NCBI GenBank assembly: GCA_003344405.1
Contig: NOWV01000002.1
Location: 806,001 to 870,000 of the forward strand
Direction of reading: 5' to 3'
Origin: Trichoplax sp. H2
Lineage: Eukaryota > Placozoa > Uniplacotomia > Trichoplacea
DNA length: 64,000 bases
Shown here one piece after another: positions 27,530 through 41,900 of the stretch. A program made the translations under genes and the position numbers. The notes beneath the pieces were generated by a model, which was not told the DNA's origin, searched no databases, and was given only the letters and a program-made list of their open reading frames with translations. The number at the start of each line of letters is the position of its first letter. Position 1 is the stretch's first letter.

Positions 27530-30500
27530 CTATGGCAAGAAATTAGGACAGCCAATAGACTGATCAAACCGTAAAATTACGTACCGTTTCCTTAACCGGC
27601 TTATTTCCCTTGTGGTTGAACGGAATAATAACTAAAAAAAATAAATTTGTCTTAGATGTATGATGCCCCATGAAATACTAATAAATACATTACAAATCCA
27701 AGTATCAATAGATGTACTGTAAACGATTTATGATTAAAGCAGTCGCAACTACAGAAAAAGCGGCTTACCAATGCAGATGCACCTTCTGATGCCATCAACA
27801 TGTAAAATACATGGGACCAACCCTATAAAAATACAGTGCGATGAAATGTTTACCATGTTGTACATGTTTGAATATAATAACGTTTAACAAATAAAATGAA
27901 AGAGTAATCAAAATAAGAGTTAGCTGAACTATATTGAAAGACTTACAGTCGGCACTATGTAACCAGTTAGTAGTGGTCCCATAGCCGCACCTGAAGTAAA
28001 TTAAGTTATATTTCATTATATCCACCACTTGCATTATAACTGCAGTGCCTTTCAGGATATCCCAAATATTTCTCAAGCGAAAAATATGGCATAGAGCAAC
28101 AACTTCAAATATATATTTCGAAACTAACCTATTCCACCAGTGCCGTTAATGATTGAACTCACAGTAGCTGTAGCTCTTTGATTACTCTTTAGTGATGGGT
28201 GATTTCCCTGATTTTATTCATGCAATATATTATGTTAACTACGATTAAATCTAACATTATATGTATTAGGCAATATGCAAGGAAATGGGGACCTACCAAT
28301 TCCGCAGAGACGGTAGTGATTATAAGTGCGCTAGGACCATAAACCGTGATACCACATAGCATCATAAGTACTAATAGGCGTATCAATTTACATTTATTAA
28401 AAGCAATATAAAAATAATAATAGAAATATATGTTTATCCAATTGTAAAACTTACCGATATTTACCGCTAAACTGATATGTCCAAAATAGTGATATATAAA
28501 TAGCTGTAAGTATAAAATGATAAGAATTACTTTTAGAGCCGTTTGTATTACTTAAGTGTATTTGCCTTCTTATCAAGAACTTAAAAATGCTTTACCGAAG
28601 GAACTGAGAGTAACAATAGGACAGTGCAAATAATAGCTTTGCATCCGGTCTTATCGATAATTAAGCCAGCACTTACACTACCTGTAATTGCATAAAATGA
28701 ATTTCAGTACAGTAGCAATTTAGTTTAATATGACTATTGAATAGCTATCTAATTTGTCTGCTAATTATTACCTATTATGCCTCCGAGATCAAAAAAGACT
28801 GAAAGGAAAGCAGACTTCTCTGAACCATACCGGACGCCATTAATATCTGTAACAGTAGAAACTTTCAGTATTACATTTTCTCGTCCGTAATAAATTGTAC
28901 AATAAATTTAAAATATTTACCAATATCATCCAGATAAAACGGTAACCAATAAATAAATGTATAGCTGACCAATTTATTAAAAAAGAGGGCAAAAGCGAAT
29001 ATGGCTACGCTCTGAAAATAACATTAAAGCAACATTTAACATAAAATTTTTATTTTACGAAACTAGGAAAAATGTCCATTAAAGAAAATTAAACTCACGT
29101 CAATTTTAATTGCATCAATAAACCTTATAGCAACTTTAGGTGGTGATTGCTGTCCAACGTTGAAGTAAGGAATAAGAATTTCGTAAGCATTAATACGTGG
29201 AAAGCATTGTATATCTATAAGTTTGTATTTACTATATTGCAAGAAGCTTTCTACACTCACATTATGGTGAATATCAGGCATATTAGCAGTATCAACTGAA
29301 TTTATACTACGATGACGAGAATGTAATAATCTTCCAGAGTTATCCTGCAGTATGTTAGATTCTTTCATGAGATAACAGCATACGTAAATTTATAGTATAC
29401 AATAGTACTCATTACGGTTAGTTAAATTATCATTAAAAGTATATATTGTACCTCTTCCACATAACTATTTGCCGTACTGTCATCCAGGAGCCTCTGTCGC
29501 TCACCCTTAGTGCGATCATGATCATAATTGTTAGTCATCTGTATTCATATTAAAATAATTGCAAAACTTTATACTGTAAAATGATTTTTATTTGGTAGAT
29601 TACCGAGTTACGATAACGGTTGATTTCGTCTTCGTCCTTTCGCAGTTTGATTATTGTTGAAAATGAATTACATTCATTAATAAAAGGCTGTATGGAATGG
29701 GAAATAACTAATAAGGTCTTATCTATAAAACTTGAATTAATTCATACATTTTGCTTCGGTTCTCGGCAGTCAACCTCAGAAGGTTCTTAAGGATAAAGTA
29801 ACATCAAAATTGAAAAGGAATAATAAAGATAACGCGGACTACATTATTACCGGCTCAGTAAATGTACGTTAGACCTATTTTTTATATGTTAAAAAAAGCA
29901 TTTCTATACCTGTAACGAGAGTAAAGAATGTAACTATTCCAAAGACGGCCATTAAGATACCAGGGACAACAAATGACCAGCCCCTATTAATTACAATAAT
30001 TACGTTTTTGAACTCTATACTCCGCACTCCTAAAGTACTACAACCACAAATATTTAATAACAAATATATTAGTCATTATTCATAAGTCATTAGTACCATG
30101 CCCCGCTTGCCCAAATACCAGGAATTATCGACCCAAGAATATTTCCAACAGAAGTATGTGAGTACCAAATACCCATTACTAAGCCTCTCCTACATTGGTT
30201 TAAATACGAACTTATTTAGCTTCGAAAATAATTTTTATATCAGTTATGATTATAGCATAAATGCTTTCTGCTGATTATTCTATATATTACCTTCCTTTTC
30301 CATACCAACTTGCAACACACGCAATTAAAATAGGTAATCCATTTGACTTTATAAAAAATTTAATAGGGTAAGCTTTATAACTAATATAGTATAATTTAAT
30401 ATGAAAAAGTTTAAACAATTTTAGATTATTGAAATATAATAATTTATTCAGTTTCTGAAGAATTATACCTGCACTAATCCATCTGCAATCTGTTTTACAA

Positions 30501-33500
30501 TAAAAATAAAGATGTAAGCAATTTTAAAGTGATTTTCAGATCAACAAAACTCAAAGGTTATATAGTTGCAAAGATAACTGACCTGGAAGACTACAAAGTA
30601 AGCATAGCTGTGTATTTTAAGGAAATAGCTTAGTCCAAGGGCAACTGTTACGACAGCAACAACTGTAGGTGGACAATTAAAGTTCTCCAATTAATATTTG
30701 AACTACTCGTATTTAATTTTAATAGTTATCTACAAGTTTCGCTTGAATTATCCATGAAGTACGAGATTGCAAGTTTAAGCAACTTACGTAGCATACTGAT
30801 AGTCAGAAAATATCTTTTATTGACCCGTTCAGCTATATAACCACTGTATCGATCAATAAAATTAAGTATTTAGTCATATCATATCGCATTGCGATTTCGC
30901 AGAACTGATACAGTACTGCGTGGTCATTCATTTTTATATCGATACAGGGTATAATATTAATAGTAAACCGTGTTATATCAAGACTTTAATCACTATACGT
31001 ATTTGACTTGCCTGACAATACCACCAAAAGCATAAAAGAGTAGAAAGAGCAGATCTAATACACCAAGCAGTTGACTTCCGTCGCTTGTACCTACAATGAA
31101 TTGTAATTAATTTACAGTTTTGAGAGATTTTATATGATTTCTGTTAAGCAAAGAGCTTGGTCGAGACAAAGGCCGAAATAATTTTGCGGATTTTCGATAT
31201 ATGGTATATTAACTAAACTAAATACGTGAGAAACTAAACATATTTAAGTGTGATATTTTTAGGTGGGATAAAAATTCTAACGAGGTTCAATGCAAATTAA
31301 AATCGCAAAATACAGTACTATTTTACCAAATGGTTTCCAATCAGGGCAGGGTACATATAAATGAGAGATGTTAGTATGATTTCCTTCAGCGCCAATAGCT
31401 GAGAGAAAATTTGAGCGAATTGGACCATGATCAAGGGTACAATTTGCCGTAAATAGAGAACTCTACAAGTAGTAATTTAGAAAGAAAGCGAGACATTTTT
31501 ATCATGGATAATATATTTAAGAAATATAATTAATAATTGGCTATGTAGTTATAACCGATAACTGCATTTAGGGGCCATAATGATTAACATAATAATTTAA
31601 TTTAAAACATGTTATAAACTTTACGAGTATGCAAGGATTGGTAATTTGTAAGCAGCCTGTTAGATATGTACATACAGTATATCGCTAAGTAGAAATTCTA
31701 ACTTTTTTGTAAGAATTTGATAATACTACCGAGATTATGATTATAGATATTAGTAAGTGATAATTTACTCGTCTATTAAAATTGTTCTGCTTTTAAATAA
31801 ATAAAAAATTTGATTAATACATATGGATTTATTGAATATCATTATTACCTTAACAACAGATATCACCTTTCTAGTGATGTGATAGTTAGTATAGCAAATA
31901 TACGTCAAGACTAACGTCCACATACCATACCTAAGTGAAATGAAGTTAACAGGCAATGTTAAACAATAGACTGGGAAAAGCTTCTATTATCGAAATACAG
32001 GCTAAACTTTATATGGGATAATAAAAAACTGAATAACTTCAAACCAATCTCTAGTATACTAAGTAGAAATCTAGCTACTGTTAAGTTTCAATCATTATAG
32101 CTGTAACTTGCGGTACAATATTATACGCCTATTAATCGCATAATGCTGAATATAGGTACGCGTATTACATACTGTTGGCTGCAGATGAAAACGTAGCTAC
32201 TGACTTATTCTACAGTAGAGCGAGTATTGTATTTATATCCATTGCGATCAGAATTCATTATTATATTATCTGTATCTTTGCTTCTACCATAATGGAGTTT
32301 GCAATATGCGTTTGTAAATTATAACGCAATTTAATTTGTTGCCATAGGTACTTGTAGTTGAATAATGAATTGATTAAGAAAATGCTATATGAAATTACTC
32401 AGTTGGTAGATAAATTTTGATACGAAGTAACATATTTGTTTATCATCTGAACATATGTTTACATTTACTTACAATACTATTTTTTGTACTAAAAGACTAC
32501 TTCATTGTAGCTATTTGTGCTACTACGAACTTTAATCATCAAGAAGAAAAACTCTTTTAAGTCATTTATTGCAAGTTTAGCGAGTTATTGACTACATTTT
32601 ATACTGAGTAAGAAGTAATCACGCTAACGAGTTCTTACTATATTCAATTGTAGAATTGTAGAAATCATAAAATGTTTGACAAGATTCATTGGCTTTGAAT
32701 TACTACAATTGGTCATTCATTTCGATGATGATCCTATACTCATGCAGGAAGAAATATCCCAAGAGCAGGACCTTCACGGGATCAGTACACACTTCCATAG
32801 TGCTGAGTTAAGAACTATTGGATAAGGTATTTACACTCATATTACACCTAGGTTTGATCTATTCGATAGAAGAATAAGTTGATGAATTCACTTGCATAAG
32901 TTTTAAAATTGTTCAACGTAAATGGTTTCAATAAGATAGTGAAATTCAAAGTGATGGACTGAAGTATTTTTGAGTTCGTTTGTTGATCGTGATTCTGCTA
33001 TTGATGATCATCAGTTAGCATACCCTATTAGCCTTCCAGTACTATGAAGACTTACAGTAAAGTGTTTATAAATATACTATAACAAAGTGGATTAGGAATA
33101 TGAGACTATCACACATTATCTTTACGTGATTATTTGCTAAATACAGTGAGTATAGTGCCCATAGAACCAATATTTTTCGATCCACTACAAGTTCGATTAT
33201 TTCCAAGATCAATCAGAGTATTCTTAGCATGTGCCTTACGCTCAAATACCTACGATGGGCATGTTAGCTGTTCTGTGCTCTCGATGCTTGAGTATTTTTA
33301 TATGGAAGTAAACTGCTGCAGAACATTATTGTTCCATAATAACTGTACTGTATTTGCTAATGGCTTTGAAGGTTAGTCCAAGACTTTTTACTTCAAATGC
33401 AATCAATACCTTGTATCCTTGACACAATGAATTGAGTAAGCAAAAACCGCTTTCTCTTCTACGGTTTATGAGCTAGTACAGTATATAATTTCATTGGACT

Positions 33501-35186
33501 ATCTACCAGATAGGTCGTACTGTGAATTTTCCATAATAGCAGAAGATCAATGTACCTTTATTCTTTCATTTTTTGAAAGAAAGAAACCATTTCATTTCCT
33601 CCATCTACAGCACAACCACAGGTAGAATAGGCTAAAGGGATTATGATTAATTATTTTCTATAAGGGTGATATCTCCCTTTGCTGACACAAGCACAGCGTA
33701 CAGCACGACAGTACATTTGGTTGACCAATAAAGAGTAATTTCATTGAGAAAATTCTAAAAATTGGTATCATTTCAAAGGGCGTAAAATGGTTTGCAAATT
33801 TCACGTTACTACAGCACAATAACACAATCTTGGATTGGCTAAAGTTATCACGACTAATTATTTTGCATAAGAGCAATATCTGCAATTCCTGAGACAAGCA
33901 GCATGATAGTTCGTGTGCATGATCAATCAAGGATAATTTCATTGACAAAATTCTACTAAGAATTTTATATCATTTGAAAGGATGTTGACATGATTGCAAA
34001 TATAGTATGACCTTGATACAATCTATTTTCGATAATGTTGATATCTCCTATTCCTGATATAAGCACAGCTAGCACACAGCATGATAGTATCAATCAAGGA
34101 TAATTTCATTAACAAAATTCTACTAAGAATTTTGTATCATTTGAAAGGATGTTGAAATGATTGCAAATACAATATGACCTTGGTATAATCTATTTTCGAT
34201 AATGGTGATATCTCCTATTCCTGATACAAGCACAGCTAGCATACAGTATGATAGTACAGTAGGTGTTGTTGATCAATCAAGGATAATTTCATTAACAAAA
34301 TTAACAAAATTCTACTAAGAATTTTGTATCATTTGAAAGGATGTCAAAATGATTGCAAATACAGAATGACCTTGGTACAATCTATTTTCGATAATGTCGA
34401 TATCTCCTATTCTTGATACAAGCACAGCCAGCATACAGCATGATAGTAGGTGTTGTTGATCAATCAAGGATAATTTCATTAATAAAATTCTACTAAGAAT
34501 TTTGTATCATTTGAAAGGATGTTGAAATGATTGGAAATACAGTATCAGCTTGATACAATCTATTTTCGATAAGGTTGATTTCTCCTATTACTGATACAAG
34601 TACAGTATACAGCATGATAGTAGGTAGGTGTTGTAGATCAATCAAAGGATGATTTCATTGACAAAATTCAACTAAGAATTTTCGACCACTTCAAGGCCGT
34701 CAAAATGAAACCAAACATCACTTTAGCACATTACTCCTAGGACAGCAGTGCAGTAAATAGACTAAAGTCGTCCTATCTCATTGGCTACGATAGCAATAAT
34801 ATCCTCCATGGATGACTTCCTTCCACTCCACTCATTATTATATCAATGAAGAATAATTCCAGCGAGAACATAGAGACCTAAAATAGTCTACGCAGCATTT
34901 GCAATGTCATGCAAAGCATGCACTTTCAACTCATTCAACGCCTTTATACCTTGGTTGAATAAAGCGTCCAATGATCATCATTTTGGGTGGGATAATAATG
35001 ATCATCAGACCGCCAATATAATCCCTACTATTATTACTTTAAATAAACTTACAAGGATTCTCTTTCTTGTCGCCTTAAAAAACGAATAAGTGGTGGAGCA
35101 TTTTTATCGATATTCCGGCGTCGAACGTGGCTATAGCCAACCGGTAAATCGTTGTCTTGTGAAGCCATCAAGTCGTTGTCCTGCAT
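27530..35186 (-). CDS. SLC37A2: SLC37A1/A2-like sugar-phosphate:phosphate exchanger, copy A
   Basis: Twenty-three exons, high to low: 35053-35186, 31849-31930, 31327-31462, 31012-31090, 30788-30843, 30583-30662, 30469-30489, 30291-30346, 30097-30189, 29910-29983, 29748-29785, 29604-29636, 29452-29538, 29099-29149, 28921-29011, 28772-28846, 28596-28681, 28455-28503, 28297-28370, 28129-28207, 27947-27990, 27769-27822, 27530-27631 (TAG); 557 residues. It is a 12-span major-facilitator protein; relatives exchange glucose-6-phosphate or glycerol-3-phosphate for phosphate in the ER membrane. Signatures are YHITRKVISVVK in helix 1, SGYIAERVNKRYFL, GIWYSHTSVGNILG, FNKLVSYTFIYWLPFYL, FFDLGGIIG and INGTGGIGAAMGPLL. 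The first luminal loop (exon 3) carries NHT and NIS glycosylation sequons. Two in-frame Met codons (35186, 35168) are possible. Exon 4 ends in a GC donor. Exon 12 is short and its acceptor is the weakest call. Copies B and C follow upstream on the same strand. Confidence 0.92.
31931..35052. other. Intron 1 of SLC37 copy A (about 3.1 kb)
   Basis: Joins the N-terminal cytosolic exon (tail GREAT-like residues RRQERESL) to the helix-1 exon. Its 5' third (in gene direction) is a minisatellite array at 33650-34715. Open frames on either strand, such as 33134-33376 and 33658-33948, have no recognisable protein signature, and the second lies partly in the repeat. Confidence 0.6.
33650..34715. repeat. 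Minisatellite array, period about 167-187 bp, about 6 units
   Basis: The word GGATAATTTCATT recurs at 33931, 34098, 34281, 34468 and about 34647, with an older copy near 33735. Each unit goes on with ACAAAATTCTACTAAGAATT, a TATCATTTGAAAGGATGT block, TCTATTTTCGATAATG, GATATCTCCTATT and CACAGCTAGCATACAG. Units differ by small insertions, for example a duplicated ACAAAATTA at about 34296. It lies inside intron 1 of SLC37 copy A. Confidence 0.9.
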
Positions 35187-38100
35187 TGCGTTTACAAGTT
35201 GAAGTGATCGATTGATGCCAAACAAAAAGGAACCACTACGGAATATATACTTTATGCGATACTAGAGTGGATTTTGGGGGGGATTCTCAATATTCTAATT
35301 AGCCTTAATATTCACAGAGTGGAGAAGGAAGAGGCTGAAAAAGTAGGCAGAAGAAGAATTTCCTATTTCAAACAGAAAATTAAATTTGTCAATTTGTTGA
35401 TTCCATTGGTTGCCGCCGCTATCCTACAAGTTGAATCGTGGGTGGACGCTACACTCGCCATTGAGTCGACTGACGACAGCAGTGAATAGTAAGTAGTTCG
35501 ACTGTAGGAGGTGTCAACAGAAAAATGAAAAGACGTACCGTATGTGTGTGTATCGTACAATAGCCGCAAGACCGTGGTGCATTGCATAGACAATGAACTC
35601 GATCGTGGTCAATTGCTATACTAATTGAGTCATTTCTCCAACGTATTACGTTATCGTGACGTGGGTGACGTGATTTCATAGCAGGTCAGTCACTTGAAGG
35701 TCGGCAAGTCTCGTTCAGGTCACGAGAGCTACGCTTGTCAATCCGTCAGTACTTCTAAGTCTGGAAATGGCAGTCAATCTGTTGACCTAATCCGCTAGTC
35801 CACAAGCAATCTAGTGCTGCAGCTAAAGTATTGGAGTCCAATGCATGACACTCCTAACCGTCTAACTGCTATACTTGATTATTGATGTCGAATTTGCTTG
35901 TCCATGGTGAATCAATAAAACTTTTCATGTTGATTTTTACATCAATCTTATATCAGTGATAATATCTGTATCGATCTCGAAATTGGAGTCAATCCGTTCA
36001 CCTAATCCGCTAGTCCACAAGCAATCTAGTGCTGCAGCTAAAGTATTGGAGTCCAATGCATGACACTCCTAACCGTCTAACTGCTATACTTGATTATTGA
36101 TGTCGAATTTGCTTGTCCATGGTGAATCAATAAAACTTTTCATGTTGATTTTTACATCAATCTTGTATCAGTGATAATATCTGTATCGATCTCGAAATTG
36201 GAGTCAATCCGTTGACCTAATCCGCTAGTCCACAAGCAATCCAGTGATGCAGCTAAAGCGTTGGAGTCCAACGCACGACACTGCTATACTTGATTGATAT
36301 CGAATTTGCTTGTTTATGGTGAATCAATAAAACTTTTCATGTTGATTTTTACATCAATCTTGTATTAGTGATAATATCTGCTTAGATCAGTGAAAGCTCA
36401 TCATATTAATGATACTTCTGAAAATATCATATCTCTATTACAATTATTGGACACGATCAATATTAGCAGTATTAGTCAATCCGTCAGGACTTCTTCAAGT
36501 CTTTCATTAAATCGGAGTCAATCCGTTCAACTAATCGCTAGCCCACAAGCAATCCAGTGCTGCACCCTAAGTATGGAGTCGAATGCACGACACTGGTATT
36601 TGCTATACTTGATTGATGTCGAATTTACTTGTCTATGGTTAATAAATAAAAGTTATCATGTCGATTTTACATCAATCGATCATCAGTGATAATATCCGTA
36701 TAGATCAGCGAAAGCTCATCATGCTAATGATATTTATGAAAATATCACCTATTTTTCCAGATATTCATAGAGATAAAAGAAAAATTCACACTAATAATAC
36801 CAAATCGAAGCTCGATTCGCTTCTCAACTTGCAACAGGCTTTCCTACTATCGAATCATAATACTATTGATATACGATTGAGTATCAAGAATTTACTGGGT
36901 CCGTCTAATGTACTTAATCCATATCATTTTATAAATAGTTAATAATTAGAATTAGAATTGAACTAGAATGAATTAAGAATCAGTCAAAGGCATCGATTGA
37001 TTTACTGATGATTCTATCTCCAGCTACTGCTTAATTGTTGGCTGAATTGCATAAAGAGTACAACGAATGTATGATCTGTCTCTTCTTTCATCAGCCCAGC
37101 TCTAAGTTATAAAGGATGCTGACTGATTACACTGAAATAAGATTCTATCCACCATCAATCTGCATACCGTAGTGACATCTTCGTATTGAACGATGAAAAA
37201 TGAACAAAAATAATTTCCGCCAGCGCCAACCTTATTAATGGAGTCATTATCTACAGCCACTGGTTTTAGCAGCTTTAGACAACACTTTAGCGTACAATAA
37301 TAAACTGAAATAATTACAGTACTGTTGATTGTAAATAAAAATATATTATGTAAATCTCTTCTTTCTTCACTGGTCATGTGTATCTTATACAGTCATTAAA
37401 CAGATATTTTGATCCTATAGTAACCCTTGATCAAAATAATAGCTAGATCTGTCTGAATTATAATGATGAATAATTTAAGGTGACATTTCACACTACTTCG
37501 ATGGTGTTCAGTAAGTTTTTGAATATCTCTTCTTTATTCATTAGCTTAGAATGTTCCCGTGCATAAGTAGTGATCCCATAGGAATCCTTTACTTAGGGAG
37601 AAAATGACATTCATTCTCCGTTCCGCTCTGCGTTTAATATCAAATCGAGTAAATAGGACAGCAATGGTGTACAGCTAGTGATACTCTTGCTTAGATGAGG
37701 TAAGTAAAGATGAGATCGTCATTTTTTTATTGTTCCACAACACCATAGTAATTACTACTGCTAGATAGAAATCTTTGTAAGGAATGGCAATACAGTAGAA
37801 GCAGCTCCTATTCATTTATAGAGTTTGAAATTACTTGGCGTTGCACTACTGCAATTTCGATACTCATCACAACTTTATCCAAACTTTGCCAACACAGCAA
37901 TTTTGTAGTCTTTTCATCAATCATAGGCATTTTTTATTCGTTAACAAAATGTGCTGATTATTAATAATAGATGCTGCAGCTAAGTTAACGTCTATGTTGA
38001 AAGCTTACAGCATGTCTTAGTATGTAATACTGTATATAGAATAAATTTTTATAGTATTAATTTATAATACTATAGATATAGGATATTTTAAACACTTACG

Positions 38101-38940
38101 GCGTCTTTTATTTTTAGTCGTATAAAAGCATTTCTATCGTAATGATTTCTCAATTACTAACACTTGTATAGTAGTAATTGATGTGGTCACTGTGGCACTC
38201 ATACGTCGTACACTGGCCATAGCCTACTACGAGCGTACAAACCGTGGTGTAAAGTTTGTTCTTGCCAATAAAATATTCTTCTAGTACTTATATTGCTATT
38301 CCGGTAATTCAAAATATGCAATCATTGTCTTGTCATTATAATCAGAATAATTTAGATTTACATACAGTAACGATAGTTATGGATACAATTTCTTATACAC
38401 GATACACTTATACACTTATATCGTATACGCTCATAGAAGGAAAAGACAATTAGACCATCAAATTTGTTCGATGGAAATATTGGTCAAGATACATTTCTAT
38501 TTTGCCTTCGTAATAAAATATATCTTCGAAGATGAATAACTATGTGCAATAGAGGCCATGGCTATGCTATTTTATGAAAATGAATTAATGAATATTTATC
38601 AAAGTAAGATCAACCTTCTTGGTAAAAGCACAAGAAAAAAATTGATTATAAAAAGTGATGATTCAATGCACCGACATCTATTTCTCATCTTCCATAAAGC
38701 TGTTGGAAATACAGTAATTAAAAAATAATGACAGTTTACCATACTAAAATAGTTCATTCTTAGCAGACAAAGGATTCAATCGCATCTGTCCAGTAGTTTG
38801 CAATTAAGACCGTTCAAAATAACAGCAATAATAAAATTGAAATTATCCAAATAGAATCCGGGAATGAAATTGGCATTTAGCGCTTTAATATAAGCGACGT
38901 TTCTTCCGACGATAATTATAATTACATGTCATAACTAGTA
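35187..38940. other. Intergenic region between SLC37 copies A and B
   Basis: Contains the upstream region of copy A, the compound 215-bp array at 35737-36730, and about 2.2 kb with no exon chain that I can support. Open frames at 36390-36942 overlap the array edge and look like chance reading of AT-rich sequence. Confidence 0.6.
35737..36730. repeat. Compound minisatellite, 215-bp units with a longer 319-bp form
   Basis: GTCAATCYGTTSACCTAATC begins units at 35773, 35988 and 36203, spaced exactly 215 bases, with near-identical sequence for the first two. A fourth, more diverged unit begins at 36517, 314 bases on. A leader GTCAATCCGTCAG occurs at 35737 and again at 36475, and TAGATCAG(T/C)GAAAGCTCATCAT at about 36383 recurs about 319 bases later. 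The array therefore mixes short units and long units that carry about 100 extra bases. It lies about 550 bases upstream of the copy A start codon. Confidence 0.9.
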
Positions 38941-41900
38941 TTATGCAGTAGCGACTACTTTGCCATTTTCGTTGAACGAGTACGTTCTTTCGCTTCTATA
39001 CAAAATAACGTTAATAATTTTGTTAGAATGATAGGCATAAATATTTTGAACTATCATAATATATTAAAATTGGTCCCAAGTAATCTGAAACATACCGATT
39101 ATTTTTGCAATATCCCTTACACTCTTTAATCAGAGGGCCTAGTAAAGCCTAAAAATAGACGTCCATATTCATCACAAGGTAATATAAGACAAACCACGCT
39201 TATAAACTATTTTTTTTCGATACGATTTAGATTTCTGAGCAACAAAACTAAGTGTGGTTACTTACAAGAAGCGAACACAATTCAGAAGCCATCATAGTAT
39301 AGAATACGTTCATCCAACCCTAAGGAAAAGCAGAATCGCACCGTTATGCCATTGTAATTCACTCAGACTACTTGCACGATCTTCTATACGTATTCAATTT
39401 TCGTACATATTCTTTTAACTATATGACTTACTGTTGGTTGTATGATGCCTGCTAGTAAAGGTCCCAACGCAGCACCTTGGAAGTGGTTATGTCAATTGTC
39501 GGTTAGTATAGAAGTTGTTAAATGATATACGCATAGAGCCAGTTATACTAACCTAATGAGCCTGTAGAATCTATAATTGCCGTTACAGTAGCGGTAGCTT
39601 CTTGATTTCCTTGAAGTGATGGGTTATGTCCCTAATTAATCAGAGGGCAGTATTCGTTATCAAAGAGCGGAAACGATGATATTGATCAAATTAAAACAAC
39701 TAAATTTTCAACGTACCAGTTCAGCTGATACTGCTGTGGTAATTAATGCGTATGGTCCATTGACAGTTATGCCAGAAAAAATCATTAACACTACAACAAA
39801 TGCAGATATCCATCCATCAATTTCATTTCATTACCTATTACTGTAACAAATTATAACTTGACAAGTAGAAAAACATTACTTACAAATATTTAATCCTAGA
39901 CTCTTCGTTCCGTACAATTGATATACAAAGAGCTGTTAATTGAATAATAAAAAAATGCCATTACATGTATGCAACAATATCAAGATAATATAAATATCCA
40001 AAATCCCTAAAATTAATACATCGATATCTTATATATATCGATACTTACAATAGGAATAGAAGCTGCCAACATTATTATACAAATTAGTGCTTTTGCGCCA
40101 GTCTTGTCAGTCAATATACCAGCTAGTACGCCCCCTTTTTACAAAATAAAATGATTTAAACTTATTTTGATGAAGGCATAGCTTATTATGACGGGGTTTA
40201 TGGTAGACTTTAAAGTATTACCAAGCACTAATAATGCAAATTAAATACAATACTAAGTTGTCATACCGATGATTCCTCCAACATCAAAGAAGATAGAAAG
40301 GAATGCGGCTTTCTTACCACCATATCGAATTCCTCCAATAACTACGCAAAAAGGCATATTCGTATTGTAAGAGGAAGACAGTCATAAAAAATAACAAAAC
40401 TTTGAGATAAAAAATCGGATGTCAAACAAACTACGTACGTATATTATCCAGATAGAAAGGCAGCCAAAATAGGAATGTATAGCTGACAAGTTTATTAAAA
40501 AATAAGGCCAGGGAAAAGTACACAACGCCCTAAATAATTATACCTATTTAGTAATAGTTAGAGAAAAGAGCGTAAAGGTTGTATTCTTCATCATACTTCA
40601 ATTCTCAACGCTTCTAAAATTGTTATAGCCTTGTGAGTTTGCGGAGCCTACAAAATATAATATTTTGGAGAGTCAATTACGAAATAATCGATTTTGACAC
40701 AAAATAATAATGTCTTATAACATAGACAAAATAGTATTAAGTTCAAAAATTAGATAGCAGTTACAATATCATTACATTGTAATTAATTAGGCAGTGGATA
40801 GCTATTATTACTGACATAAAGATTATTAATTTAAGGTTACATTGCATAATAATCCTATACATTAGCTTACCTCCTGAGTTATAGTCTCTGCAGTTTCTGC
40901 CGATGCTAAAAGTTGGTCTCGTTCGTTCTAAATTTGGGTACATTCAATTTCGCTATCAAAATTTTATATGAAAAAACTAGCTAAACGATGTCAATTTCGT
41001 ACAAATTGCAATTGGTCACTTGTTGATGATTCTTCAGATGGCTCATCCTGTAGACAATTTACAATATTAGTTAATATAAATCTAGCATCAAACAATTTAC
41101 GAAAGTTTGATGAAATAATAATTATGCTATTTTTTTTAAAACGAAATCTGCAAAGCATTAGTAGCTTACATTTTGGCGCGGTTTAGCACAATCGACTTCA
41201 TCAGGCGCTAAGAATTAAATCGTTAAAATAATTTTAGATCACGAATAATCAAATATTATACCTTTAGTATGTCTGTTACTCTATAAATTCTTAGCATAAT
41301 TATATATCAAATAAAATTACCTGCTACAAGAGTTAAGAAAACCAAAACTGCAATAACTGCAGTTATGATAGCTGGAACAATGAATGACCAACCCCTGATC
41401 GTTAAATATAAAGAAATATTCATTCTTTCACTTGATATTATTACTACCAAGAGTTAGCTACAGTAAATATTATTCTTGAAGGGTTCAACACCAATAAGTC
41501 TAGTAAAAATTAGTACACGTTATTATTTTAATTTAATCTTACCAATTACCCTGCGCCCATAATCCTGGAATCACTGAGCCCAACATGTTGCCAAAAGATG
41601 TATGTGAATTCCACACTCCCATGATAAAACCTCTCCTATAAATTTTTACAAAACAGCGGACTCATTTAGCCATTAGGAGAAGTCCATCATGCTAATTTAT
41701 TGATAAGTATAGACATCTTACTTGCTTTTCCCATACCAGTTGGAAACAATTGCTACAACAGTTGGCCAGCCTGTCGACTATAAGATAAGATGAGTCGAAA
41801 TGAATGCAAATGTTATCTGTTTTCGTACAATAAAAGGATACTTGTTGCAACTAGATAATTATCAGTAGCCATGCATAGAATAATATTATCCAATGTTACC

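Noticed and set aside
33658-33948. 96-codon minus-strand frame
   Set aside because: Lies in an intron and partly within a minisatellite unit; composition is not protein-like and there is no homology that I recognise.
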